DNA of 63,799 nt, taken from assembly GCA_900538385.1 (NCBI GenBank), contig UWSO01000009.1, forward strand, positions 1 to 63,799. The letters are read 5' to 3'. Below the pieces are notes generated by a model, which saw only the letters and a list, made by a program, of their open reading frames with translations, did not search any database and was not told the origin of the DNA. The stretch's first letter is position 1. Every line of letters begins with the position of its first letter. The position numbers and the translations under genes are program-made. Shown piece after piece: positions 18,401 to 26,748 of the stretch. The DNA is from an uncultured Porphyromonas sp. (GTDB lineage: Bacteria; Bacteroidota; Bacteroidia; Bacteroidales; Porphyromonadaceae).

Positions 18401-18567
18401 CGGGTACTGAGCTTCGCACCGGCATGGCGTGGGTCATCATCGGCGGTATGGCGCTCTCCACGTTGCTTACGCTGATTGTCGTACCCGCCCTTTACAAAGC
18501 CTTCCACTCAAGGCAGCGTACCAGCGCCAAGCCAATGGTGGATATAGAGGCACTGATGCAGGAGTAG
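15460..18567 (+). CDS. RND-family efflux pump permease (AcrB/HAE1-like)
   Basis: 1035 residues, the usual length for the family. There are twelve membrane spans in two blocks with two large periplasmic loops. The proton-relay motif VDDAIVVIENVYRH with Asp400/Asp401 is present in span 4, and the second-half counterpart GLVAKNAILLVDF is near 925-940. It exports hydrophobic compounds by proton exchange as a trimer with the adaptor and channel encoded upstream. Substrate cannot be predicted. Last gene of the operon; a terminator follows at 18608-18648. Confidence 0.95.
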   Translation: MKIVKLSIQRPIYVTVLFILLTVLGYLSFKSLSAELMPKFTPPLLNVQIIYPGASPSEVENSLTQKAEEVLSSMEGIDQMQSYSFEGMSMIMVSFDFGTDIDKAMTEAQNRLAAKRAELPREVFAPRISKVSVDEKPILILSARADIGSTELYDLVDKRIVPELSHIKGVANVDFVGGVEREIQINLDKGRMQDFGITPMMVQGAIRASNLDFPTGYLQSDQTQMAVRLSGKITSIEELRRLILRNVSGTPIRLEDVAEVVDGVKDPVKMGRVNGQEAILLNILKQSDANALQVSEAVGKQIQNLEEQYASEGLKVEVAQDTTTFTRNAISSVLTDLLLAILLVSLVILLFLHNVRNALIVMVVVPVSLISSFIGMRIFGFTLNMMSLLALSLVIGVLVDDAIVVIENVYRHMEIGKNRVRATWDALNEIGLTVISVTLVLVVVFLPIIFTNSLVSDILRQFCGVIVISILFSLLAALTLVPLLTSRLGNIQPLRGDRPLGRMLTSFERGISRFADGISSLTRWGLSHRWALAGIVVVLMVAVLVLFPLGFINFEFQPYMDRQECIIQLEMPKDISMAESNQLVRKAENWLMQRPEVEKVVTMVGLTSDNSQSSKGTPYLAELDVKLRKTPEGTESYVARIRKPLTDYLVDARVNVYSVSMTGTVSKAAVEYIISGADKDSVARYADKALALLSSVPGVIQPTLSVENATPEILVKVDRDKMSNLGLTLDNVGGMMQTNFQGNDQLRYTQGDYEYAINIRADKASRRSIEDVASLTVANPQGDLIQLSQFADVTLGIGPSRLERFNRNSSVTLRAQAYGVPAGAIAKQFMSQLSEEQMPQGVQIQTAGDMKKMSDSMSVLTTAILLSLLFIYLALVLLYNNWTDPLVVMIAIPLSIVGALLALAMSNTAMSIYAMLGMVMLIGLVAKNAILLVDFANEARGEGLPVNEALIQAVKLRTRPILMTALSTIIGMLPVALSRGSGTELRTGMAWVIIGGMALSTLLTLIVVPALYKAFHSRQRTSAKPMVDIEALMQE

Positions 18568-18607
18568 CCCGCACGGGTAGCAGCCCGCATCAAGTTTACT
18601 TTGTTTT

Positions 18608-18648
18608 AGTCACGCTTAGGATCAATACTCTCCTGGGCGTGACTTTTT
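18608..18648 (+). terminator. Terminator of the efflux operon
   Basis: AGTCACGC (18608-18615) pairs with GCGTGACT (18637-18644), followed by TTTTTC. It is placed 40 nt after the RND pump stop. Confidence 0.8.
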
Positions 18649-19216
18649 CTGTTTCCGTTGCCAAACTGTTTTCATCCGGTGAAGCTATTGACTCATACAG
18701 CACGTTTCAAAAGAATATAGGAGAAGCTACAAAATGCCTCTTCAAACACGCCGAAAAGGTCTAAGATCCTATAAGAGAATTGATAGGATTTTGCCACCAG
18801 CTCCGCATTAAAATCAGAAGCTGGTATAACTTTAAAACAACAATGAGGGACTATATAGCGACCCCGATCGTAACTTATTAGTACCCCCCTAGATAGCACA
18901 TATTCTTAACTGTCTATTACTCTATATACACCTCAAAGAAACATCCTTAACAGACTAACAATCAAACGACTATAGCAAATCACTTAATTGTCAACAACTC
19001 TACATCCTAACTCTTTGACAACAATAGAGATAGGCGGGAGGAGAGGTGCTTTTGTCGTTTTGTCCTGTTGCATGGCATCGACAAAGTTAGGATCTTTGCA
19101 AGTGAAAAGTGACCCCTTCCAGAGGAGCCTCCTCATAGGTCACTTGACTATCCTACTGTTGCAAAGATAACAGTCTCATTTTACATCGACTACTATCATA
19201 GAATTGACTACTTAAT
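18649..19216. other. Intergenic region before dnaA
   Basis: About 570 nt with no gene I can support. It holds the nested palindrome at 19092-19168. I looked for DnaA boxes of the TTATCCACA type and saw none, so I do not call an origin. Short open frames here have no start signal or family likeness. Confidence 0.6.
19092..19168. repeat. Nested inverted repeat upstream of dnaA
   Basis: Three concentric dyads: ATCTTTGCAA (19092-19101) with TTGCAAAGAT (19159-19168), AAGTGACC (19107-19114) with GGTCACTT (19138-19145), and an innermost GAGGAG-C-CTCCTC (about 19122-19134). It ends 48 nt before the dnaA start. No T-run follows, so it does not look like a plain terminator. The outer arms resemble -7 boxes on both strands. 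Confidence 0.65.
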
Positions 19217-20644
19217 ATGACTGACAGAGAAGCTGCCCTGCGGGCGTGGTCTGAGTGTACAGTCCTCCTTCAAGCGATGATCCAACCAGAGGTCTACAAC
19301 GCTTGGTTCCCACACATAAAGCCGGTCTCACTCATCGGAGTGGAGATGACGCTCGGTGTGCCTAGTCAGTTCTTCTGTGAGTACATCGAGACGCACTTCA
19401 TCAACGAGCTCAAGCAGGTACTCCAGCGTATCGTCGGTCCCAACGTAGTCCTCAAGTACAAGGCGCTTGTAGACAGTGCAGCCTCTCACCGCAAGAACTC
19501 GTCTGTGACGCTGCCCACGCAGAGCTATGCCAACAATGCTTATGGTGCTGCTAGTGCCTATACAATCAATGCCAACGGAGCTGCAGCTGCACTTAAGACG
19601 GAGCCACGTCAGCTACCAGACTTTGACTCGCAGCTCAAGCCTCAGCTGAGCTTTGATACCTACTATCAGGGGGAGTCCAATCGTACCGCCAGCTCTATCG
19701 CACGCTCTATCGCTGAGAAGCCTGGACAAGGTGCCCTCAACCCTTGCTTTATCTATGGTCCTTCTGGAGTTGGTAAGACGCACCTTTGTCACGCCATCGG
19801 ACTGCGAATCAGAGAGCTTTACCCTGAGCTCAAGGTGCTCTACGTCTCCTCTCACATGTTTGAGATGCAGTACGTCGCCGCCACAAGAGCCAACACGACC
19901 AACGACTTTATCAACTTTTACCAGCAGATAGATGTGCTGCTCATCGACGACATACAGGGTCTGATCGCCAAAAAGAAGACACAGCTCACCTTCTTCCAAG
20001 TCTTCAACCACCTCTACATGCTGGGCAAGCAGATCGTCTTGACGAGCGATACGGCACCCGTCAACCTCGCTGGACTTGAGGAACGCCTCATCTCCCGCAT
20101 AGCAGGTAGCCTGACAATAGAGGTAGAGCGCCCTGACTACGACCTCCGCAGAGAGTACCTCCGCCACAAGAGCGAGGAGAGCGGAAGCATACTACCCCAA
20201 GAGATGATCGACTACATAGCCCGCACGGTGACCAGCAGCATCCGTGGCTTGCAGGGAGTATTCTTTTCGCTTATCACACGTGCAGCCGTCGAGGGTTGCG
20301 ACATCACCTCCTCTTTTGTCAAGAAGATCGTCAGCCAGACGGTCAAGCAAGAGAAGAAAGAGATCACTGTCTCTATGATTGAGAAGACGGTGTGCGACTA
20401 CTTTCACGTACCGATAGAGCTGGTGCGCAGTCGCTCGAGAAAGGCTGACGTAGCTCAGGCGAGACAGATGATTATGTACTTTGCGAAGCGCTACACGGAT
20501 CAGTCGCTCAGTGCTATCGGGGAACTGCTTGGTGGTCGCTCACATGCCACTGTGCTACACAGTTGCAAGGTAGTGGAGGATCAGGCGGAGGTCTCCGCGG
20601 CTTACCGCTCAGACCTCAACGCCATCGAGTCGCTGATCAGGTAA
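19217..20644 (+). CDS. dnaA: Chromosomal replication initiator DnaA
   Basis: 475 residues. Domain I (about 1-85) is followed by a variable linker rich in Ala, Asn and Ser (about 90-140). The AAA+ domain has Walker A GPSGVGKT (about 181-188) and a Walker B/sensor stretch VLLIDDIQGL. The C-terminal domain IV carries the DnaA-box binding signature GGRSHATVLHSCK. It binds origin DNA and opens it for replication. The gene stands alone upstream, with a nested palindrome 48 nt before it, and is followed 20 nt later by a wbpD-like gene, the same neighbour I recall in P. gingivalis. Confidence 0.97.
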   Translation: MTDREAALRAWSECTVLLQAMIQPEVYNAWFPHIKPVSLIGVEMTLGVPSQFFCEYIETHFINELKQVLQRIVGPNVVLKYKALVDSAASHRKNSSVTLPTQSYANNAYGAASAYTINANGAAAALKTEPRQLPDFDSQLKPQLSFDTYYQGESNRTASSIARSIAEKPGQGALNPCFIYGPSGVGKTHLCHAIGLRIRELYPELKVLYVSSHMFEMQYVAATRANTTNDFINFYQQIDVLLIDDIQGLIAKKKTQLTFFQVFNHLYMLGKQIVLTSDTAPVNLAGLEERLISRIAGSLTIEVERPDYDLRREYLRHKSEESGSILPQEMIDYIARTVTSSIRGLQGVFFSLITRAAVEGCDITSSFVKKIVSQTVKQEKKEITVSMIEKTVCDYFHVPIELVRSRSRKADVAQARQMIMYFAKRYTDQSLSAIGELLGGRSHATVLHSCKVVEDQAEVSAAYRSDLNAIESLIR

Positions 20645-20664
20645 TCACCCAACGCACCACCGCT

Positions 20665-21270
20665 ATGCCCCACCCATCCCGTGCTACCGAGACTGGCTAC
20701 ATAGACCCCACAACGATCATTGACGAGGGTGCTCACATTGGTACTGGCACAACCATTTGGCACTTCTGCCACATCATGCACGATGCCGTCATCGGAGAGC
20801 AGTGTCATCTAGGACAAAACGTAGTCGTCCAGCCACGTGTTCATCTAGGCGACCGCTGCCGTGTTCTGAACAATGTCACGCTCTTCACAGGAGTTCACTG
20901 CGAAGAGGAGGTTTTTCTGGGGCCTTCGTGCGTTTTCACCAATGTGATCAACCCACGTGCAGCGGTCTCACGGAAGCACGAGTTTCGCCCCACACATATA
21001 AGCCGAGGAGCCTCTATCGGGGCCAATGCGACGATCCTTTGCGGGGTTAAGATTGGTGCTTACGCCATGATTGGTGCAGGCACAGTAGTGATTCGTGATG
21101 TGGCTCCCTACGCCCTGGTCGTGGGCAACCCCGCTCGCCAGATCGGTTGGGTGAGCCAGGATGGGCACAAGCTAGACTTCTCTGAGGGGCCTTCCTGCTA
21201 TGTAGCGGAGGAGCAGCGCACCTACCACCTAAGCCCCGACGGCAACACTATAACTTGTGACAACCAGTAA
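20665..21270 (+). CDS. wbpD: WbpD/WlbB-like hexapeptide-repeat N-acetyltransferase
   Basis: 201 residues from the ATG at 20665; an upstream extension would run into dnaA. Left-handed beta-helix hexapeptide repeats cover about 10-165 (IDEGAHIGTGTTIWHF, GASIGANATILCGVKIG, IGAGTVVIRDV, VVGNPARQIGWVS). This is the pattern of acetyltransferases that act on UDP-2-acetamido-3-amino-2,3-dideoxyglucuronate. In P. gingivalis the wbpD homologue next to dnaA supplies the di-N-acetylated glucuronic acid unit needed for A-LPS, the anchor of T9SS cargo. That link here rests on similarity and gene order, not on a search. Confidence 0.85.
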   Translation: MPHPSRATETGYIDPTTIIDEGAHIGTGTTIWHFCHIMHDAVIGEQCHLGQNVVVQPRVHLGDRCRVLNNVTLFTGVHCEEEVFLGPSCVFTNVINPRAAVSRKHEFRPTHISRGASIGANATILCGVKIGAYAMIGAGTVVIRDVAPYALVVGNPARQIGWVSQDGHKLDFSEGPSCYVAEEQRTYHLSPDGNTITCDNQ

Positions 21271-21277
21271 TCGATAT

Positions 21278-21667
21278 ATGACTATGGATAATAAAGCAAC
21301 CTCCCTAACCAAACAATACACCATCGAGACTAAGCATAGTGCCGCTGAGATGGGCTCGGGCGACATGCCAGTCCTCGCCACGCCTGCACTGATCGCCTTT
21401 ATGGAGAACGCAGCTATGCTCCTCGCTCGCAACTATACCGAAGAGGGCTCGACAACCGTCGGCACGATGATCACGACCGACCACCAGCATGCGACACCCA
21501 TCGGAGAGACGATCACGGTCACAGCGCAACTCTCCTCCATAGAGGGACGCAAACTCATCTTTGCCATCGAGGCAACCGATCAAGCTGGCGTCGTAGCTCA
21601 GGCTACTCATGAGCGTTTTATCGTATCTCGTCAACGATTCCTAGAGCGTTTAGGTATCAAGGAGTAG
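21278..21667 (+). CDS. Hotdog-fold thioesterase (FlK-like)
   Basis: 129 residues from the ATG at 21278; a GTG at 21257 would overlap wbpD. Features of the fluoroacetyl-CoA thioesterase-like branch of the hotdog superfamily are visible: VLATPALIAFMENAA, then EEGSTTVGTMITTDHQHATPIGE, then IFAIEATDQAGVVAQATHERFIV. It probably hydrolyses a small acyl-CoA; the substrate is unknown, and the name need not mean fluoroacetate activity. Third gene of the dnaA-wbpD unit (gap 7 nt). A strong terminator begins 80 nt downstream. Confidence 0.82.
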   Translation: MTMDNKATSLTKQYTIETKHSAAEMGSGDMPVLATPALIAFMENAAMLLARNYTEEGSTTVGTMITTDHQHATPIGETITVTAQLSSIEGRKLIFAIEATDQAGVVAQATHERFIVSRQRFLERLGIKE

Positions 21668-21747
21668 TTTGGCTAAATCCTATTTCGCGGTGCTGGGAGC
21701 AGAGCACTCTAGGGATAGGATGTCTTAGTCAAACGAGATAAAACTCG

Positions 21748-21795
21748 ATAGCCACGTGGAGATTTACGAATTCCCACGTGGCTATTTTTTATTTT
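21748..21795 (+). terminator. Terminator built from repeat units, after the thioesterase
   Basis: ATAGCCACGTGG (21748-21759) pairs perfectly with CCACGTGGCTAT (21774-21785), followed by TTTTTTATTTT. The two arms are the first two CCACGTGG cores of array B. A near-identical cassette ends sprA in the opposite orientation (55259-55313). Confidence 0.85.
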
Positions 21796-21967
21796 CCACG
21801 TAGGCGAGAAACATTTCCTCCGAAGTTTCATTTCATTCCTCCGAAGTTTCATTTGATTCCTCCGAAGAATTTTTCCACGCCTACGTGGCTATTTTTTATT
21901 TTTCACGTGGAGATTTGAGATTTCCCACGTGGAGATTTGAGATTTCCCACGTGGAGATCAGATTTTT
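21748..21967. repeat. Intergenic 22-nt repeat array B (10 units)
   Basis: Ten consecutive 22-nt units (one of 23). Cores in order: CCACGTGG twice, CCACGTAGG, CCTCCGAAG three times, CTACGTGG, then CACGTGG, CCACGTGG and CCACGTGG. Linkers are AT-rich, and several are identical (AGATTTGAGATTTC). It fills the gap between the thioesterase and valS. Confidence 0.88.
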
Positions 21968-22069
21968 CTACAGCAAAAACGTATTGATCCCCAGAGATCC
22001 TATTTTATATAATGTAGCTGCTATAAACTTCCCAGCAGTTCAGAATAGAAATTAGCCTGATATTTTCAG

Positions 22070-22077
22070 TACCTTTG
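22070..22077 (+). promoter_or_regulatory. Candidate -7 box of valS
   Basis: TACCTTTG matches TAnnTTTG; the valS ATG is 29 nt downstream. Confidence 0.5.
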
Positions 22078-22105
22078 TACCGAATATCACGACAGACTAT
22101 AAGCA

Positions 22106-24769
22106 ATGCAAGACGATTCTATCACTTCTCAGATAACTAGTGTCTACGATCCTGCGGGTGTCGAGACTAAGTGGTACCAGTATTGGCTGGCCCACAAGCT
22201 CTTTGAGGCACATGTGGATCACAGCAAGAAGCCCTACACGATAATTATGCCCCCGCCTAATGTGACGGGCGTACTGCACATGGGTCACATGCTCAATAAC
22301 ACGATCCAGGACATACTCATCCGTCGTGCTCGCATTTCGGGTTACAACGCTTGCTGGGTGCCAGGCACCGACCACGCCTCGATCGCCACGGAGGCTAAGG
22401 TGGTAGAGCAGCTTGCTAAGCAAGGTATTCAGAAGAATCAGCTCACGCGAGAGGACTTCCTCAAGCATGCCTGGGAGTGGACCGACAAGTATGGCGGCAT
22501 CATCCTCAGCCAGCTACGCAGACTAGGCGTATCGTGCGACTGGAGTCGTACAGCCTTTACCCTGGATGAGGAGCGCTCGGAGTCGGTCATCAATGTCTTC
22601 TGCAAGCTCTACGAGGAGGGACTCATCTACCGTGGCGTACGCGTGGTCAACTGGGACCCCAAGGCACAGACAGCACTCTCGGACGAGGAGGTTATCTTCA
22701 AGGAGCATCAGGGCAAGCTCTACTACCTTCGCTACTTCATTGAGGGTACAGAGGATTACATCATCGTAGCGACGACGCGCCCCGAGACGATCATGGGTGA
22801 CACGGCCGTCTGTATCAACCCGACAGATCCTCGTTACCATCATCTGCGTGGCAAGCGGGTCATCGTGCCGCTCGTGGGTCGCTCTGTCCCGATCATCGAG
22901 GATGAGTACGTAGATCTAGAGTTCGGTACGGGCTGCCTGAAGGTCACTCCCGCCCACGACATCAACGACTACCAGCTCGGCATCACGCATCAGCTGGAGA
23001 CGATCGACATATTCAACAACGACGGCACGCTCAATGAGCACGGCGGCAAGTATGCGGGTAAAGATCGCTTCGTAGTCCGCAAAGAGATCGTCGCAGACCT
23101 CAAGGAGGCTGGCTTGCTTGATCACGAGGAGGACTACACCAACCGTGTTGGTTACAGCGAGCGCACCGATGTAGCTATCGAGCCAAAGCTATCGATGCAG
23201 TGGTTCCTCAAGATGTCCGAGCTGGCCAAGCCCGCTCTACAAGCTGTCCTCGAGGATACCGTACAACTCGTACCCAAGAAATTTGTCAACACCTACCGCT
23301 ACTGGCTAGAAAACATCAAGGATTGGTGCATCAGCCGTCAGCTCTGGTGGGGACATCGCATACCAGCCTACTACCTGCCCAACGGTCAGTTCGTCGTAGC
23401 GGCTACCGCTGAAGAGGCTTTGGCAAAAGCAAAGCAAGAGACAGGCGACAACAGCCTAACCCTCGAACAGCTCAACCAGGAGTCAGACTGTCTCGACACA
23501 TGGTTCTCCTCCTGGCTATGGCCTATCAGCCTATTTGGCAAGATCGATGATTCCGAGCCTACAGAAGACCTCAAATACTTCTACCCCACCTCAGTCCTAG
23601 TCACAGGACCTGACATCCTCTTCTTCTGGGTAGCCCGTATGATTATGGCGGGGTACCACTTTATGGGTGATCGACCCTTTGACAAGGTCTACCTAACGGG
23701 TATCGTTCGTGACGACAAGGGGCGCAAGATGTCTAAGTCGCTCGGCAACTCTCCTGACCCCATCGACCTAATGGACAAGTACGGAGCCGACGGCGTGCGC
23801 CTAGGACTTATGATGGCCACCTCTGCCGGCAATGACCTCCTCTACGACGAGAGCCTTGTGGAGCAGGGACGCAACTTCTGCAATAAGATCTGGAATAGCT
23901 ACCGCTTCCTCAAGACGCAGAGTGTTTCCGACGAGATCGAGCCTGACGCAGCTAGTCTGGTAGCTATGGAGTGGTTCGAGTCGCTACTCGCCTCGACTAT
24001 GAGCGAACTGGACGACCTCTTCGACAAGTACCGCATCAGCGATGCCGTCACGCTCCTCTACAAGCTAGTCCGAGACGACTTCTCCGGCCTTTACCTAGAG
24101 GCTATCAAGCCCGCCTACGGCACCAGCATGAGCCGTAAGGTCTACGAGCGCACTATCCACTACTTCGAGCAAATCTTCATCTTGCTACACCCCTTCATGC
24201 CGTTCATCACGGAGGAGCTCTGGCAGGACGTAGCACCTCGCCAGGAGGGTGAGTCAATTATGTACGCTCATCTAGACGATGCGCTGCAAGCTGACAAGCA
24301 GCTACTCGCGGACATGGAGCATGCCGTAGAGCTGATCACCAAGATACGTAGCATACGCAGTGCGCATCAGATCGCGACGAAGCAATCGCTCGCGCTCACC
24401 ACTAGTGGCGAGCATCCTGAGCGTATGAGCGAGCTAGTCATCAAGTTGGCCAATCTCTCAGCCTTTACAAAGGCGGAGGCGCATCAGTCGGAAGAGCATA
24501 CGGCCGAGCACTTCATCATCGGCACAGTCCCCTACTCCGTCGAGCTGGCGGGCGCCATCGATATCGAGAAGACCGTAGAGCGTCTGCGTGGCGAGCTAGC
24601 GCATCAGGAGAAGTTCCTCGCAGGAGTTCGCAAGAAGCTTTCCAACGAGAAATTTGTCGCCAATGCCAAGCCCGAAGTTGTCGCCCTCGAGCGCAAGAAA
24701 GAGAGCGACGCTCTGCTACGCATCGACGAGGTCCAGCAGCAGCTCAAGCAGCTCGGTGCCACCCTCTAA
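22106..24769 (+). CDS. valS: Valyl-tRNA synthetase
   Basis: 887 residues, the usual length. Class I synthetase motifs are complete: the HIGH-type PPPNVTGVLHMGHMLN near residue 49-64, an editing (CP1) domain with TTRPETIMGDTAV near 226-238, the valine-type WWGHRIPAYY, KMSKS at about 550 (GRKMSKSLGNS), an anticodon-binding domain, and a C-terminal valyl-specific coiled coil (about 815-885). It charges tRNA-Val in the cytoplasm. Transcribed alone: repeat arrays lie on both sides. Confidence 0.97.
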   Translation: MQDDSITSQITSVYDPAGVETKWYQYWLAHKLFEAHVDHSKKPYTIIMPPPNVTGVLHMGHMLNNTIQDILIRRARISGYNACWVPGTDHASIATEAKVVEQLAKQGIQKNQLTREDFLKHAWEWTDKYGGIILSQLRRLGVSCDWSRTAFTLDEERSESVINVFCKLYEEGLIYRGVRVVNWDPKAQTALSDEEVIFKEHQGKLYYLRYFIEGTEDYIIVATTRPETIMGDTAVCINPTDPRYHHLRGKRVIVPLVGRSVPIIEDEYVDLEFGTGCLKVTPAHDINDYQLGITHQLETIDIFNNDGTLNEHGGKYAGKDRFVVRKEIVADLKEAGLLDHEEDYTNRVGYSERTDVAIEPKLSMQWFLKMSELAKPALQAVLEDTVQLVPKKFVNTYRYWLENIKDWCISRQLWWGHRIPAYYLPNGQFVVAATAEEALAKAKQETGDNSLTLEQLNQESDCLDTWFSSWLWPISLFGKIDDSEPTEDLKYFYPTSVLVTGPDILFFWVARMIMAGYHFMGDRPFDKVYLTGIVRDDKGRKMSKSLGNSPDPIDLMDKYGADGVRLGLMMATSAGNDLLYDESLVEQGRNFCNKIWNSYRFLKTQSVSDEIEPDAASLVAMEWFESLLASTMSELDDLFDKYRISDAVTLLYKLVRDDFSGLYLEAIKPAYGTSMSRKVYERTIHYFEQIFILLHPFMPFITEELWQDVAPRQEGESIMYAHLDDALQADKQLLADMEHAVELITKIRSIRSAHQIATKQSLALTTSGEHPERMSELVIKLANLSAFTKAEAHQSEEHTAEHFIIGTVPYSVELAGAIDIEKTVERLRGELAHQEKFLAGVRKKLSNEKFVANAKPEVVALERKKESDALLRIDEVQQQLKQLGATL

Positions 24770-24892
24770 GCTAATAGCTTTGCCACACCTACTTACTAAC
24801 TCGAGAAGCGTTACCTATCTGAATTAACCATTTAAGAATAGAATAGCTCTACTCAAGGGGCTGACAGATTATAATCAGCTGATTCGTCTAAA

Positions 24893-25090
24893 TCCTTATG
24901 GAGGAAATTCTAAATTCCTCCGTGAGGATTTTTCATTTTCCACGTGAGAAAGGAAAAATTCTTCGGACTTATCATTTGATTCTTCCGAAGTTTCAATCCA
25001 TTCTTCCGAAGAAATATTTCTCACCTCCGTAGAAGATTCTTATTTTCCAACGAGCTGTTTGGAAATTTCTCGGCTAAAACGACCAAACGG
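24893..25090. repeat. Intergenic 22-nt repeat array C (8-9 units)
   Basis: Eight exact 22-nt steps from 24893, with cores CCTTATGGAGG, CCTCCGTGAGG, CCACGTGAG, CTTCGGACTTATC, CTTCCGAAGTTTCA, CTTCCGAAGAA, CCTCCGTAG and CCAACGAG. Units 3-6 occur in the same order and phase as units in array A, 12.9 kb away. It lies between valS and galE. The rest of 24770-25249 shows only a candidate galE promoter. Confidence 0.85.
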
Positions 25091-25185
25091 CACTTGTCGC
25101 AATGCTTAATCTCGAAAAGTCAGATTATAATGCGTTAGCCCTAGTCAGTCCCTTACGTAAAATATCCTATGTCGTGGATTTGTCG

Positions 25186-25193
25186 TAATTTTG
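25186..25193 (+). promoter_or_regulatory. Candidate -7 box of galE
   Basis: TAATTTTG matches TAnnTTTG, 57 nt before the galE ATG; no convincing -33 TTG at the right spacing. Confidence 0.4.
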
Positions 25194-25249
25194 GGAAGCC
25201 GATGAAATTAGAAACCTTCATAGGCTTTGTCCCAATGAATTGCTAGCTA

Positions 25250-26317
25250 ATGACAATGCACGAACATACCCCAAAGTCTATCCTTCTCACAGGTGGCTGT
25301 GGATACATAGCCTCCCATACTGCTGTTGTCCTGCAAGAGGCGGGCTATGGAGTCATTCTCGTAGACAACTTATCGAACTCACGTCGTGAGGTAGTTGATG
25401 CGATTGCGCAGATCACCTCGATACGACCAACCTTCTACGAGGTGGACTGTACCGATGAGGCTGCTATGGGGGAGGTCTTCGAGCATCACAAGGACGAGAT
25501 GGGGGGTGTCATCCACTTTGCAGCACACAAGGCAGTCGGTGAGTCGGTCGAGCAGCCACTACGCTACTACGACAACAATATCAATTCGCTCATCACGCTC
25601 CTACGCTGTATGGAGCGGTATGGTGTGCAGCACTTGGTCTTCTCCTCCTCCTGTACGGTCTACGGACAGCCGACGGCTGAGCATCTACCGATTACCGAGT
25701 CGGCACCGCGTCAAGATGCGACCTCGCCTTATGGCAATACAAAGCGCATCAACGAGGATATCATCATAGACTCCGTACGTAGTGGCATGCCGCTACAAGC
25801 GGTCATACTACGATACTTTAACCCTATCGGGGCGCACCCCTCGGCACTCATTGGCGAGGAGCCTGTGGGTACACCGCAAAACCTCATTCCCTTCCTGACC
25901 CAGACGGTAGCAGGGCTTCGCAAGGAGCTCGTCGTCTTCGGCAATGACTACAACACGCCTGACGGCACCTGCATACGTGACTACATTGATGTGATGGACC
26001 TAGCACAGGCTCATCTAGCAGCACTACGTCGGCTGCATCGCAGCGATGTGCAGACTGCTCCAGCACACTATATATATAATGTAGGCATGGGGCGTGGGCT
26101 GAGCGTCTTGGAACTGATACAAGCCTTCGAGCGAGCCACAGGTCGCAAGGTGCCATACCGCATGGGCGACCGCAGAGCGGGCGACATAGAGCAAATATGG
26201 GCCGACACGAGCTACGGTGAGCAAGAGCTACAGTGGCACGCTGAGATACCTATCGAGGAGAGCCTGCGACGTGCTTGGCACTGGCAGGAGGCTCTGGACA
26301 AGCGAGACAACAACTAA
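25250..26317 (+). CDS. galE: UDP-glucose 4-epimerase
   Basis: 355 residues of the extended short-chain dehydrogenase family. The N-terminal NAD-binding glycine motif reads TGGCGYIASH (about 14-23). Catalytic Ser/Thr lie in FSSSCTVYG (131-139), and the YxxxK pair is Tyr161-Lys165 (SPYGNTK). The C-terminal sugar-nucleotide region includes GTPQNLIPF and the R-GD-E stretch MGDRRAGDIEQIWAD. It interconverts UDP-glucose and UDP-galactose for surface polysaccharide. Gap of 38 nt to gcvH, so it may head the long rightward operon. Confidence 0.95.
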   Translation: MTMHEHTPKSILLTGGCGYIASHTAVVLQEAGYGVILVDNLSNSRREVVDAIAQITSIRPTFYEVDCTDEAAMGEVFEHHKDEMGGVIHFAAHKAVGESVEQPLRYYDNNINSLITLLRCMERYGVQHLVFSSSCTVYGQPTAEHLPITESAPRQDATSPYGNTKRINEDIIIDSVRSGMPLQAVILRYFNPIGAHPSALIGEEPVGTPQNLIPFLTQTVAGLRKELVVFGNDYNTPDGTCIRDYIDVMDLAQAHLAALRRLHRSDVQTAPAHYIYNVGMGRGLSVLELIQAFERATGRKVPYRMGDRRAGDIEQIWADTSYGEQELQWHAEIPIEESLRRAWHWQEALDKRDNN

Positions 26318-26355
26318 AGAGAATACAATCCTAACTATTTAACGAATAAACAACT

Positions 26356-26736
26356 ATGAACTTCCCAAACGAACTAAAGTACACGGCTGACCACGAGTGG
26401 GTACGCATCAATGGCAACGAGGCTGTCATCGGCATCACCGACTTTGCTCAGAGCGAGCTAGGCGAGATCGTCTACGTAGACGTCGACACCGAGGGTGAGA
26501 AGATCGATCGCAACGAGGTCTTTGGCTCTATCGAGGCTGTCAAGACTGTTTCTGACCTGATGATGCCTATGACGGGCGAGGTCCTAGAGGTCAACGCAGA
26601 GCTTGAGGATGCTCCTGAGCTGGTCAACGAGGATCCATATGGCAAGGGCTGGATCATCAAGATAGCTATCGAAAACCCCGCAGAGGCTGACGAGCTACTG
26701 GACGCAGCTGGCTATCAAGAGAAGATCGGTAAGTAA
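26356..26736 (+). CDS. gcvH: Glycine cleavage system H protein
   Basis: 126 residues, the normal size. The lipoyl-attachment lysine is Lys63 in FGSIEAVKTVSDL, and the family's YTADHEWVRI start is at about 10-19. The lipoylated protein carries the aminomethyl group of glycine between the P, T and L proteins, none of which is encoded in this window. Start of a close run with purE (12-nt gap) and ispG. Confidence 0.97.
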   Translation: MNFPNELKYTADHEWVRINGNEAVIGITDFAQSELGEIVYVDVDTEGEKIDRNEVFGSIEAVKTVSDLMMPMTGEVLEVNAELEDAPELVNEDPYGKGWIIKIAIENPAEADELLDAAGYQEKIGK

Positions 26737-26748
26737 GACCTAGAGCAG

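Noticed and set aside
18649..19216. Chromosomal origin (oriC) next to dnaA
   Set aside because: No TTATCCACA-type DnaA box cluster was found by eye, and Bacteroidota origins need not lie beside dnaA. A skew plot of the whole genome would be needed.
19613..20167. 184-codon minus-strand open frame within dnaA
   Set aside because: Shadow of the AAA+ domain coding sequence, with no promoter or family likeness.
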